From a virus, in the IMG/VR virus record IMGVR_UViG_3300009152_000046, positions 1 through 64,000 of that record: a stretch of 64,000 bases of DNA; one strand, given 5' to 3'. Numbering within the stretch: position 1 is the first letter of the stretch; every line of letters starts with the position of its first letter. Below, piece by piece: positions 14,611 to 21,250 of the stretch. The notes under the pieces are model-generated. The model was not told where the DNA came from and ran no database searches. It saw only the letters and a program-made list of their open reading frames with translations. A program made the translations under genes and the position numbers.

Positions 14611-14653
14611 CTATTATCATAACTTAATAATACTACAAGTTTTGATAAAATAA
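14501..14653 (+). CDS. Possible small late protein (50 aa), alternative to the RNA
   Basis: ATG at 14501 lies 28 nt after a late box, the usual spacing here. The frame encodes MSHIRTGYSLGYKKT, a Ser/Thr-Val stretch, and a C-terminal half with hydrophobic segments (VSLCFTASYYHN, LIILQVLIK), stopping at 14651-14653. Against it: the DNA is dominated by inverted repeats, which constrain the codons. Either the hairpins or the peptide could be the functional product. Confidence 0.3.
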   Translation: MSHIRTGYSLGYKKTSTSLVDVFAFYRPAVSLCFTASYYHNLIILQVLIK

Positions 14654-14654
14654 A

Positions 14655-14679
14655 AAAGGATCTCAAAAAGAGATCCTTT
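14655..14679. terminator. Terminator hairpin beyond the zinc-ribbon gene
   Basis: AAAGGATCTC and GAGATCCTTT around AAAAA; on the minus strand it is followed by a T-run, ending the 14701-15456 gene. Its plus-strand side also closes the small late unit. Confidence 0.75.
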
Positions 14680-14682
14680 AGC

Positions 14683-14693
14683 AAGAGCCTGAC
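14683..14693. repeat. 11-bp inverted repeat, left copy
   Basis: AAGAGCCTGAC, the exact reverse complement of GTCAGGCTCTT at 15544-15554; the pair brackets the zinc-ribbon gene. Confidence 0.7.
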
Positions 14694-14700
14694 GTTAAAT

Positions 14701-15456
14701 TTAGAATTGAGTGCCGCAGCTTGGACAGAACTTCCAATTTGCATGTTTGATGCGAGTTCCACAGTTACTACAGTAATTGCGAATGTCTGATGCCTCTACT
14801 GGTTTGCTAGATTCTGGTAAGATCTGTAGTTCAATTGATTTTGAACACCAACTAGAATAATTAGACGAATCACTGCTAAACTGTTGGCTTGACATTTCTC
14901 CTCGTTCTGCACGACCAGTCTCAAGTGAACCAACTGGCTGCAAATTAGAATTAGTAAACGAAGCATTTACTCCAATTGAACCAGTAAGATCAGCTGAAGT
15001 GTTAGAATAAAGACAGTTAACTGTAGTGCCTCCAAATACTGGAGGATTCCAGTGCTGTGGTCCGGTTGTGTAAACATATGTTGAGATAGACGGATAGTTA
15101 ATCGTCTGTTCATCATAGAATTCTACACGGAGTTTTCCATTATCCGCAATTGCTTCCTTCGCGTCAGTTGAATCCTCAACTTCGTAGGTTTCAAAGAGGA
15201 ATTTTTTTGACTCATCAAGCCATCGTTCTAAGAAAACTCTTTGGCCTGGACGAATCACAATTCCAGATGAGGAAATTGAGATCCCATTCAAGTAGATCTT
15301 TGCGAGAATTTTTATACTTTTTGGATTGAATAATTCTATCTCAAAGTGAGTCTTGTCTTTAAGATAGACTTTATCGCCGTAGTGTTTAAGGCGATTTCGG
15401 TTTACTGCGATAGTCGCAGTGGGTTGTTGCCAACCTGTAAGTGTTGTATGGTACAT
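14701..15456 (-). CDS. Zinc-ribbon-tailed protein of unknown function (251 aa)
   Basis: The N-terminal 130 residues are beta-rich with a characteristic line: LNGISISSSGIVIRPGQRV then FLERWLDESKKFLFETY. The middle (140-225) is Asn/Ser/Thr-rich and low in complexity. The C-terminus is a treble-clef/zinc ribbon with Cys229, Cys232, Cys244 and Cys247 (CSNCG and CPSCG). No catalytic motif is seen; a nucleic-acid or protein-binding role is possible. It is monocistronic: a roughly 100-nt structured 5' region, a terminator after its stop, and an exact 11-bp inverted repeat on both sides set it apart from neighbours. Confidence 0.75.
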   Translation of the reverse strand: MYHTTLTGWQQPTATIAVNRNRLKHYGDKVYLKDKTHFEIELFNPKSIKILAKIYLNGISISSSGIVIRPGQRVFLERWLDESKKFLFETYEVEDSTDAKEAIADNGKLRVEFYDEQTINYPSISTYVYTTGPQHWNPPVFGGTTVNCLYSNTSADLTGSIGVNASFTNSNLQPVGSLETGRAERGEMSSQQFSSDSSNYSSWCSKSIELQILPESSKPVEASDIRNYCSNCGTRIKHANWKFCPSCGTQF

Positions 15457-15543
15457 AGTTTACCTGATTATTTTTAATTAAGCAAACGTCTTTATGGCGA
15501 TGAAACCATTCTAAAGCCACTAGGACTCGACGCCGACTAGAGT

Positions 15544-15554
15544 GTCAGGCTCTT
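15544..15554. repeat. 11-bp inverted repeat, right copy
   Basis: GTCAGGCTCTT, complement of the left copy at 14683-14693. On the minus strand it precedes the 5' leader of the zinc-ribbon gene. Confidence 0.7.
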
Positions 15555-15567
15555 ATAGTTATATACT

Positions 15568-15879
15568 CTAAATGGTAAAAGAGGTTTCGTTGACTGGGAT
15601 TACTTGATAATTAGGAGGTCCCATTTGCTTGTCGTACTTTAGGATAAAGTTAAAAAGCAAAGAAATTTCAGCAAAGTCGCTATAGTCAATTTCCTTACCC
15701 ATTTTTTCAGAAAGCTTGATCTCGTTTCCAGTATCGAGTGCAGACAAGATTAATTTATTAGGATAAGTCCAGTGGCTTGCACTAGAATAATGTAATGAAT
15801 ATTTAGTACCAGCATCTATATCTTCTACGAAAATTTCGTATTCATGTTTATTATTTTCAAATACTTTAAATTCCTTCAT
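15568..15879 (-). CDS. Small unknown early protein (103 aa)
   Basis: MKEFKVFENNKHEYEIFVED opens a beta-rich protein with repeated strand-turn pairs (TKYSLHYSSASHWTYP, LILSALDTGNEI) and a C-terminal TSFTI. The first eight residues contain V-F-E and so look superficially like the cargo motif. However, the gene sits in an early-type minus-strand block with no late box, so I regard that as chance. Overlaps the DUF4326-type gene by four bases, indicating co-translation. Confidence 0.65.
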   Translation of the reverse strand: MKEFKVFENNKHEYEIFVEDIDAGTKYSLHYSSASHWTYPNKLILSALDTGNEIKLSEKMGKEIDYSDFAEISLLFNFILKYDKQMGPPNYQVIPVNETSFTI

Positions 15880-16322
15880 CTTCTTTTTTTATTTAATAAA
15901 TCCTTTAATCTTTTAATTTCAGCAATTACATCATCACCTAATTCAATTTTAGACATCATTGATAAGTCTACCACTTGAGAGTATAATACATCAATTAACT
16001 CTTGTTGTACTTTGATTGTTTCTTCGTTATTCATCTTTTTTCTTTCGTTTATTATTTCTATTAGTGCATTACCGTGGCATAATTTGGGTGCACACCAGCA
16101 CCCGAGAGTCTTTCCTTCTAACTCATGTAAATGATCTAATAACCATTTACCGTCGCCTTCTAGAATCCACTCCTTGTATTTCTGAACGGCTTCTTCTCGA
16201 CTAGCAACAATAAATTGTGCGGCGGTCTTTTTATCAGCGATATGGGTAAATGGATTCCCCCATTTGCTCGGTCGTCCGATATACACGTCGTGTGGGTCCC
16301 TTTTAAAATGTACTACTTTCAT
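15876..16322 (-). CDS. DUF4326-type protein with C-terminal helix
   Basis: 148 residues. The N-terminal 95 match the pattern I associate with DUF4326, a small domain common in phages: VYIGRPSKWGNPF near residues 12-24, a REEAVQKYKEW helix near 43-53, and LGCWCAPKLCHGN near 73-85 with conserved Cys and His. The biochemical function of that family is not known to me; the Cys/His cluster suggests metal or nucleotide binding. The last 45 residues form a charged helix (MMSKIELGDDVIAEIKRL). It lies in a run of overlapping small minus-strand genes. Confidence 0.75.
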   Translation of the reverse strand: MKVVHFKRDPHDVYIGRPSKWGNPFTHIADKKTAAQFIVASREEAVQKYKEWILEGDGKWLLDHLHELEGKTLGCWCAPKLCHGNALIEIINERKKMNNEETIKVQQELIDVLYSQVVDLSMMSKIELGDDVIAEIKRLKDLLNKKRR

Positions 16323-16324
16323 CC

Positions 16325-16573
16325 TTAATATCTTTTTAACATTGGATATTCAATAATGGTAACGAACCTTTTGTCGATTTCATAATGGTGTTCCAGTACT
16401 TCTTTTAATAACTCATCTTTAGTGTCTTTACAATACATGTACCAAACACTGTCTCCGCTACATGCCATTTGCCAATACCCAATATGCTTCCAACCTAACC
16501 AGGTTTTCTTTTGAATTAGATAATCCTTTGCTGGATTGCCACGTTCAATAAATCTTATTTTTATCTTTTTCAT
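16325..16573 (-). CDS. Small unknown early protein (82 aa)
   Basis: ATG at 16573 is chosen because it overlaps the end of the upstream gene; the longer in-frame start at 16606 lies inside that gene. The protein starts MKKIKIRFIERGNPAKDY and contains KKTWLGWKHIGYWQMACSG, a Trp/Tyr-rich strand region, then a helical DTKDELLKEVLEHHYEI segment. Not recognised. It is tightly packed in the minus-strand early block. Confidence 0.65.
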   Translation of the reverse strand: MKKIKIRFIERGNPAKDYLIQKKTWLGWKHIGYWQMACSGDSVWYMYCKDTKDELLKEVLEHHYEIDKRFVTIIEYPMLKRY

Positions 16574-16574
16574 A

Positions 16575-16847
16575 TTATATAAAAAATGTTGATATCCATA
16601 AGCCAATTAATCCACCGAATGCACCGCCAATCGCATAACCTGCCCATTGGTGTAGAGCGTCCTCACTCTTTGCAATCTTACGAACTACAAAAAAGTTGAA
16701 GGAGGCAATGATAAAATCAGTGATGACTGTGCCTGGATAATTTACCCATGCAACAAATCGATAGTTGATAACGAGTAGCAAATACAAGAGTAACTGTATT
16801 GCAAAAAAGAGGAAAAATTCCTTGAGTTTAATTTTATTGATTTTCAT
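16575..16847 (-). CDS. Small membrane protein (90 aa)
   Basis: Three hydrophobic segments are visible: residues 11-27 (FFLFFAIQLLLYLLLVI), 38-54 (GTVITDFIIASFNFFVV) and 67-88, with GYAIGGAFGGLIGLWIS forming a glycine-zipper-like helix. A basic N-terminus (MKINKIKLK) suggests the start faces the cytoplasm. The pattern recurs in small phage inner-membrane proteins of unknown role. A holin is possible by topology, but its place in an early-type block beside a thioesterase argues for a host-membrane effect instead. Overlaps the thioesterase gene by 14 bases. Confidence 0.7.
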   Translation of the reverse strand: MKINKIKLKEFFLFFAIQLLLYLLLVINYRFVAWVNYPGTVITDFIIASFNFFVVRKIAKSEDALHQWAGYAIGGAFGGLIGLWISTFFI

Positions 16848-17283
16848 ATTGTAGTCTTTCGTCGGCGTTTAATAAGCCTTTGCCGTATTTTTCAATTCGC
16901 TTATTATATCTTTCTTTTACATAGTCATGGATTCGTAATGAATTTCCTTCGTCATCAATACGTACAAACTTAATATTGGTGTGTACAACTACACTTTGTT
17001 TACCTGTGTAGACATTGTGCTTACGAACTTCAAGATAAACCGTCACTGAAGTATTACCAAATTCAAAAATGTTACCGTATACTTTAAGGATATTACCAAC
17101 TTTTACTGGATGCTTAAAGATAAGCTCGTCAATTTTTAGAGTGACGACACGTTGAGTGTCGCAAATTTGAGAAACATAAGAAGCTGCAGCATCATCAATA
17201 AGAGATAAGATAGTTCCACCGAACATATTATCATGCACTCCAATATCACTCTTCTTACAGATATACGTAGTAATTAATTCCAT
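16834..17283 (-). CDS. Hotdog-fold acyl-CoA thioesterase-like protein
   Basis: 149 residues, the size of a single hotdog domain. Residues 15-35 read GVHDNMFGGTILSLIDDAAA, the typical N/D-x-M-F-G-G-x-x-L helix region of YciA/BFIT-type acyl-CoA thioesterases; the DD pair and the following strand-rich half (VVTLKIDELIFKHPVKVGN, VYLEVRKHNV) fit. Such enzymes hydrolyse acyl-CoA thioesters in the cytoplasm. A host-metabolism gene carried by the phage; the acyl substrate is unknown. It overlaps the GT25 gene by one base and the membrane-protein gene by 14, so lipid or envelope modification is a natural guess. Confidence 0.8.
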   Translation of the reverse strand: MELITTYICKKSDIGVHDNMFGGTILSLIDDAAASYVSQICDTQRVVTLKIDELIFKHPVKVGNILKVYGNIFEFGNTSVTVYLEVRKHNVYTGKQSVVVHTNIKFVRIDDEGNSLRIHDYVKERYNKRIEKYGKGLLNADERLQYENQ

Positions 17284-17924
17284 TAGCTTTGAATATTTGA
17301 TTCAAATGATTTGTTTTGTGCAATCTGATTAAAAGGTAAAACCACTCTAATGTTATACTTGCCAGATTGATTATGGTTATAACTCATGTGCTGAATTATT
17401 TTTGCATAAAAATTATCCATTTCCATGCCAGAGCCATCTGCCATATTGATAATATCATCAAATACTTTGCTCTTTACTGCATATGCGTGTAAACACACAA
17501 TCTGATTTCTAAAAAACGGTTCAATTAGTCCACCGAAATAGAGCACGTCCCAATCATGTAGAATTTCTTGGTTTTGAGTGAGCAGCTGATTTGGATCTTG
17601 CAAAAAAGTAATATCGTCCTCTAAAATAAGAACTCTCTCATAACCTCGAGTTTTCGCTAATTCAATACACTTAAGCTGTGCAGCTTTACAGCCTAACTGA
17701 CCTAGTCGATATTTCATATCGCCCTTTATAAAATTACGATATAACTTAGGCGATGGTAATTCAGTAAGTTGTACTCCTTCTACTCGTTCAAAATTTTTAA
17801 TTCTAAACTGGTTAAACTGTGTAAGGATATGCTCATTGCGGGCAACATCCTTACTCATATTGATATAAAAAATTCTATCGAAATAAGAGTCTAATGTTAT
17901 TCTAGGATAGGTAAAATCAGCCAT
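17283..17924 (-). CDS. Glycosyltransferase family 25-like protein
   Basis: 213 residues. DRIFYINMSKDVARNEHI near residue 14, GCKAAQLKCIELAK near 77-90, RVLILEDDITFL near 95-106 (the EDD metal/sugar-nucleotide motif) and YFGGLIEP near 130 together fit the GT25 (LPS-type galactosyltransferase) family. It should transfer a sugar from a nucleotide donor onto a glycan or protein. Unlike the other glycosyltransferases of the window, it stands in the early-type block next to a thioesterase and a small membrane protein, so host surface modification is more likely than virion decoration. That role is inference. Confidence 0.8.
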   Translation of the reverse strand: MADFTYPRITLDSYFDRIFYINMSKDVARNEHILTQFNQFRIKNFERVEGVQLTELPSPKLYRNFIKGDMKYRLGQLGCKAAQLKCIELAKTRGYERVLILEDDITFLQDPNQLLTQNQEILHDWDVLYFGGLIEPFFRNQIVCLHAYAVKSKVFDDIINMADGSGMEMDNFYAKIIQHMSYNHNQSGKYNIRVVLPFNQIAQNKSFESNIQS

Positions 17925-17927
17925 TAC

Positions 17928-18158
17928 TTATAGCGAGAGCAAATTAATTTCTCTTTTCCAAATAAGTTCTTCGCCACACCAGATTTCAATAACTTTTTGA
18001 TCAGTCTTCGCATGGTTAGCATACGCAGCGACATTTTTAATTTTATCATATACACGTCGTTCTCCGTTGCTATGGACTAGAGTCACAACATCTCCTCCTG
18101 GAGTTAAGCTAAGATCGTTTTTTCTGTGTGAGTCGTTTACTATAATTTTTCTAGGCAT
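17928..18158 (-). CDS. Small unknown early protein (76 aa)
   Basis: MPRKIIVNDSHRKNDLSL followed by two strand pairs (DVVTLVHSNGERRVYDKI, VIEIWCGEELIWKREI). The layout suggests a small all-beta domain with a basic face. Not recognised. It lies three bases from the GT25 gene and ten from the cyclic-phosphate receiver gene, inside one minus-strand unit. Confidence 0.65.
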   Translation of the reverse strand: MPRKIIVNDSHRKNDLSLTPGGDVVTLVHSNGERRVYDKIKNVAAYANHAKTDQKVIEIWCGEELIWKREINLLSL

Positions 18159-18168
18159 ATTGTTTGAG

Positions 18169-18630
18169 TTATTTTTTTACGGTATGTTCTATGTTAACTC
18201 GGATGCAAGTTTGAGGTTGGGCTTCATTCATTAAAAAATTATTAATGTATCCCATGATATTTGCAGAGCCGATTGGGTTTGCGGAATGAGTTACGACGAT
18301 TGGGAAACGGACAATTGACTCTTTTTTTTCCGGTCTAGATTTTCCTTGCCATTCTGGATTAGTTGTATAAAATTGACGAACTAACCATTTAGCACTGTCC
18401 ATGCCAGTAGATTCAGTAATATTTACATAGTCCAGTTTATAGTGTGGACTTACATTAGTGAAGTATTCATGCATTGCCGAATCATCAAGATCGTGATCCA
18501 GGGAGATCATTTGAATATTTTCCAAGCCCAATTCAACAACTTTTGATACTAATTCATCATGCGTCCTAACTACGATCCAGTCATGGTCAACCGGAGTTCT
18601 AACATCGTCTAAATATATTCTATTTTTCAT
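18169..18630 (-). CDS. Cyclic-phosphate-processing receiver-like domain (cREC)
   Basis: 153 residues. Receiver-like features: IYLDDVRTP near residues 5-13 (acidic pair Asp8/Asp9), a WIVVRTHDEL strand-helix, and MISLDHDLDD near 40-50 (second acidic cluster), then a TGMDSAKWLV helix and a conserved late strand/turn (FPIVVTHSANPIG). This fits the cREC group of receiver-like domains linked to cyclic-phosphate or RNA-end processing, as I know it; the exact substrate is unknown. First gene of the minus-strand block, with an early-type promoter 33-66 nt upstream. Confidence 0.75.
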   Translation of the reverse strand: MKNRIYLDDVRTPVDHDWIVVRTHDELVSKVVELGLENIQMISLDHDLDDSAMHEYFTNVSPHYKLDYVNITESTGMDSAKWLVRQFYTTNPEWQGKSRPEKKESIVRFPIVVTHSANPIGSANIMGYINNFLMNEAQPQTCIRVNIEHTVKK

Positions 18631-18662
18631 TATCGTGTAATATAATTAATTGTTTGATTTAA

Positions 18663-18696
18663 TAATACTATATTGAACCATAATATTAAAATTTGG
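18663..18696 (-). promoter_or_regulatory. Early-type promoter (minus strand)
   Basis: On the minus strand CCAAATTTTA, a 14-nt spacer, then TATAGTATTA. The -10 part is identical to that of the AAA+ gene at 6263-6272; the -35 part is a weaker match. Confidence 0.45.
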
Positions 18697-18709
18697 TGGC
18701 TACTTTATT

Positions 18710-18719
18710 GATAAATAAC
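18710..18719 (+). promoter_or_regulatory. Late-type promoter box
   Basis: GATAAATAAC, 28 nt before the ATG at 18738. Confidence 0.65.
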
Positions 18720-18737
18720 TAAAAATAACTTACTGAC

Positions 18738-19364
18738 ATGCCAGGAAGAATTCTAAACTTTTCAGAGTTTTTTGGTAAATATTCTAAAGATACTGAAAAG
18801 AATCTAGACGATTTTACTAATGCTGCATCTAACTTCGAAGAAGGATTTGATGACGAAACATACAATCAAAATCAAATTGGACCAAATCGCCCAGTTGCTG
18901 GTGGAACTGAAGTAACACCTCCTCAACCTGGTGAAACAGGTTCACCAAAATTTACATCACAACCTGATACTGAAATGAATGCTCCAGAAGAGGAAGAATT
19001 AGAAGAGACTCCTGCGGAACAATCTGCTGAAGAGACTGAAGAGGCACCTGAAGCTCCAGAAGAAGAGGAAGGAGATGAAACTCCTGAGCCAGAAATGGGA
19101 GCAAATCCTGAAGAAAGTAAAGAAGGTGAAGAAAAAGTAGAAGAATCACGATTAGTAAAAGGATTTCATCAATTTATTTCAGAATCCTACCATGATGCTG
19201 ATTATTTGAGCGACGATTGGAACGAAGAGGAAGAAGATGAAGATTGGAAAGAAGATCGTTTTGATGATGGAGACGATACTGAAATTTACGACAAGCACGG
19301 ATACTGTGAAGACTGTGGAGAACCAAATGATGAGTTTGGATCAACTTGCGGTTGTAACATGTAA
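18738..19364 (+). CDS. Acidic capsid-cargo candidate with internal site and Cys tail (208 aa)
   Basis: Starts MPGRILNFSEFFGKYSKD, the aromatic cargo pattern without a clear Glu site. Residues 50-135 are extremely acidic and Pro/Glu-rich, a likely disordered core-type region. Near residue 138 an internal copy of the motif, LVKGFHQFISESYHD, has I-S-E before Ser. The C-terminal 40 residues contain YCEDCGEPNDEFGSTCGC, a possible small zinc knuckle. Acidic, cleavable proteins of this sort are typical of prohead cores in T4-type phages, where they are packed and cut during maturation. A short plus-strand gene with a membrane segment follows. Confidence 0.7.
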   Translation: MPGRILNFSEFFGKYSKDTEKNLDDFTNAASNFEEGFDDETYNQNQIGPNRPVAGGTEVTPPQPGETGSPKFTSQPDTEMNAPEEEELEETPAEQSAEETEEAPEAPEEEEGDETPEPEMGANPEESKEGEEKVEESRLVKGFHQFISESYHDADYLSDDWNEEEEDEDWKEDRFDDGDDTEIYDKHGYCEDCGEPNDEFGSTCGCNM

Positions 19365-19384
19365 AAACTACTAATTGTAAAGAG

Positions 19385-19978
19385 ATGACTGAAATTATAA
19401 TTGCTTTCTTGACAGGTATATTGGGCCCAATCGTGGTTCTACTAGTCAAGCATATATTAAACACGAGAAAAACTCCAGATCTTATTGCAGAAGCAGTAAA
19501 CAATGCAAATGTGATTAATGACGAGATTGAAAAGATTATGGAGGAGTTTACTCCAGACAGAGTATGGATTGCACAATTCCATAATGGAGGTCACTATTAT
19601 CCAACTGGCAAATCTATCCAAAAATTTAGCATCTTCTTTGAACAAGTAAAGCATGCTAAAGATACTACTCGTGATAATTTTCAAAATATCCCAGTAAACC
19701 TATTTAGTAAATCATTTAGCCGAGTTTTAACTCACGATTATCTAGCTATCCACGATTTTAAAGACGAGACTCTTGCTACATATGGCTTAAAATATATTGC
19801 AGAAGAAAATGGAACTAAGAGTTCCTACATATTTGCAATCAGAACCGTTGAAAATAGACTAATTGGATTACTTGGAATTGACTATACTACTAGAAAAAAG
19901 ACGCTAGACTCTGAAGATATTATTGAGCTACGTTTAGAAGCAACTAAACTTGGCGGAGTCCTAATGAGTCAATTATAA
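19385..19978 (+). CDS. Membrane-anchored GAF-like sensor-type protein (197 aa)
   Basis: Residues 4-23 form one transmembrane helix (IIIAFLTGILGPIVVLLV), then a short charged linker with a helix (NDEIEKIMEEF). The soluble part resembles a GAF-like domain: RVWIAQFHNGGHYYPTGK, a phenylalanine-rich strand (FSIFFEQV), and C-terminal strands RLIGLLGIDYTTRKK plus a helix. Proteins with this N-TM/GAF-like layout occur in several marine and T4-type phages, with no defined role known to me. Its stop overlaps the start of the following 49-residue gene (TAATG). Confidence 0.65.
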   Translation: MTEIIIAFLTGILGPIVVLLVKHILNTRKTPDLIAEAVNNANVINDEIEKIMEEFTPDRVWIAQFHNGGHYYPTGKSIQKFSIFFEQVKHAKDTTRDNFQNIPVNLFSKSFSRVLTHDYLAIHDFKDETLATYGLKYIAEENGTKSSYIFAIRTVENRLIGLLGIDYTTRKKTLDSEDIIELRLEATKLGGVLMSQL

Positions 19979-20127
19979 TGAAGAAGCTGGTCGAAAACTT
20001 CCTCGAATTTATTCAAACAGCTAAGGTTGCACAGGAGCCTGAGTCCTTCAGAATATACAGTGCAAATCCTAGAAAGAAATCTCGTAAATTAGCGATTGCT
20101 CGATACGCAAAGAAGTGTAAAGCTTAA
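19978..20127 (+). CDS. Very small capsid-cargo candidate (49 aa)
   Basis: ATG overlaps the previous stop (TAATG) and the stop is at 20125-20127. The peptide opens MKKLVENFLEFIQTAKVAQE, very close in pattern to the 21616 gene's MEKLVKTYQEFVNEATK but with Gln-Thr-Ala in place of the Glu site. The second half is strongly basic (ANPRKKSRKLAIARYAKKCKA), as expected of a small DNA-associated internal protein. Its 3' end overlaps the convergent gene at 20124 by four bases. Confidence 0.6.
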   Translation: MKKLVENFLEFIQTAKVAQEPESFRIYSANPRKKSRKLAIARYAKKCKA

Positions 20128-20393
20128 TCTTCATCGTCATCATACTGATCATCAAAATCATCATTTATAAATCCTGGACTGGACACAGTACGAATGCCAG
20201 CGTCTTCCCAGTTAAGTAAGACGTCATCTAATTCATCAGTAACCATCGTTAGAATCTGTATATTTTCCCTAACTGTGCCATCAGAATAGGTCAGTATTTT
20301 TACCTTGATTGCATCAAGCTTCTTCAATATTGTAGTTTCAAGTTCCTTTCGAACTGCTTGATACTTTTCGATTTGAGAGTTATCCATTTTCAT
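20124..20393 (-). CDS. Small unknown protein with acidic tail (89 aa)
   Basis: MKMDNSQIEKYQAVRKELE and two more helices (ILKKLDAIKVKILTY, LTMVTDELDDVLLNWED) followed by a strongly acidic C-terminus (DDFDDQYDDDED). A helical hairpin or small bundle is likely; not recognised. It is a lone minus-strand gene between late genes; a sequence like the early-type -35 (AGAAACTCTT) with TAGAAA 13 nt on lies upstream at about 20440-20470, a weak promoter candidate. Confidence 0.65.
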   Translation of the reverse strand: MKMDNSQIEKYQAVRKELETTILKKLDAIKVKILTYSDGTVRENIQILTMVTDELDDVLLNWEDAGIRTVSSPGFINDDFDDQYDDDED

Positions 20394-20440
20394 ATATTAC
20401 TTATTACTTATTATATTACACAATCTGCGATTGGTTTCTA

Positions 20441-20451
20441 AATAAATAAAC
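20441..20451 (+). promoter_or_regulatory. Distant late-type box
   Basis: AAATAAATAAA at the end of the 20.4 kb gap, about 47 nt before the ATG at 20488, farther than other late boxes. It may be the late promoter for the 20488 gene. Confidence 0.35.
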
Positions 20452-20487
20452 TAAAGAGTTTCTAACTTATTAAAATAACGAACAAGA

Positions 20488-20946
20488 ATGAAAAACTACA
20501 AAAACCTTAGAAGAATTTACGAGGACGGTATTCCAGCAACTCCAGCTATTGATGCTGCTGACGCTCAAGAACTTGGAATGCAACCTGAAATGGCACATAA
20601 TCAAGAAATGCCTGAAATGCCAATTGATTATCCAGCACAACAGCTTGCACTTCCAGCAGAAGGTCAAACCTCTGCTGCGCCAGATCCAATGACAATGACT
20701 GTTGGAGATTTCTTAGGTAAATGTAAGGAAGTTGACCCATTAGTATGTATGGGAATCCAATCATTTATTGATAAAAATATGCATGCGTTTAGCGCACCAG
20801 CTCAACCAGCAGCAATGCCAGGAATGGAAGCAGAACCAGATTTAACTTTCTCAAATGCAGTTGCACCAGAAGGACACATGACTCCTGCTCCAGTACCAGC
20901 ATTTTCGTTAGACCAATCACCTGAAACTTTAAATTTTCCAGGTTAA
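20488..20946 (+). CDS. Pro/Met-rich capsid-cargo candidate (152 aa)
   Basis: N-terminus MKNYKNLRRIYEDGIPA has I-Y-E before Asp, a weaker variant of the cleavage site. The next 60 residues are low-complexity, with repeated PEM/EMP units (MQPEMAHNQEMPEMP). A helical core (TVGDFLGKCKEVDPLVCMGIQSFIDKN) follows and the C-terminus is again Pro/Ala-rich. Not recognised. The next gene starts three bases beyond its stop; both belong to the 20.5-22.1 kb run of cargo candidates. Confidence 0.65.
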   Translation: MKNYKNLRRIYEDGIPATPAIDAADAQELGMQPEMAHNQEMPEMPIDYPAQQLALPAEGQTSAAPDPMTMTVGDFLGKCKEVDPLVCMGIQSFIDKNMHAFSAPAQPAAMPGMEAEPDLTFSNAVAPEGHMTPAPVPAFSLDQSPETLNFPG

Positions 20947-20949
20947 TCG

Positions 20950-21231
20950 ATGGTAAGAAACTTTAATACTTACTTAGTTGAAGTAATGGGTGCAGACTCA
21001 ATGGAAAGGGATCCAGCGGATATTATACTTAGTCCAGATACTAAACGGGCTAGTGTAATGTCATTTTATGCAGGTTCATCTGGTACAATTCCTACTCATT
21101 GGAATAATTCTCCATTCTTAACTGGCGGTAGATTAACCAGTGCCTTTGGATTAAACCCAAGTAAGGTAAAGAAAAAGAGTGTACTCTCTTACCGCGAGTT
21201 CATACAGACAACTAAAGGATTTTCAAAATAA
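20950..21231 (+). CDS. Capsid-cargo candidate (93 aa)
   Basis: N-terminus MVRNFNTYLVEVMGAD has L-V-E as a possible site. The extreme C-terminus, VLSYREFIQTTKGFSK, carries a second aromatic motif, so targeting-like elements are found at both ends, as in the 404-residue protein at 1011-2225. The middle contains a Gly/Ser/Thr stretch (FYAGSSGTIPTHWNN). Not recognised. A late box for the next gene overlaps its stop codon. Confidence 0.65.
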   Translation: MVRNFNTYLVEVMGADSMERDPADIILSPDTKRASVMSFYAGSSGTIPTHWNNSPFLTGGRLTSAFGLNPSKVKKKSVLSYREFIQTTKGFSK

Positions 21232-21236
21232 ATAAT
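21227..21236 (+). promoter_or_regulatory. Late-type promoter box
   Basis: AATAAATAAT, 24 nt before the ATG at 21251; overlaps the stop codon of the preceding gene. Confidence 0.65.
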
Positions 21237-21250
21237 AAAAAGAAATTACA

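Noticed and set aside
14683-15554. Insertion-sequence ends around the zinc-ribbon gene
   Set aside because: No transposase motifs in the gene, no target-site duplication seen, and the repeat is only 11 bp; kept only as an inverted repeat.
15480-15560. tRNA-like stretch (GGCGTCGAGTCC on the minus strand) in the leader of the zinc-ribbon gene
   Set aside because: The T-arm-like loop is not flanked by complementary 5-bp arms and no acceptor or anticodon arm can be drawn.
15568-15879. Cargo motif in MKEFKVFENN
   Set aside because: No late box, no aromatic F-x-x-F pattern, and the gene overlaps an early-type gene; treated as coincidence.
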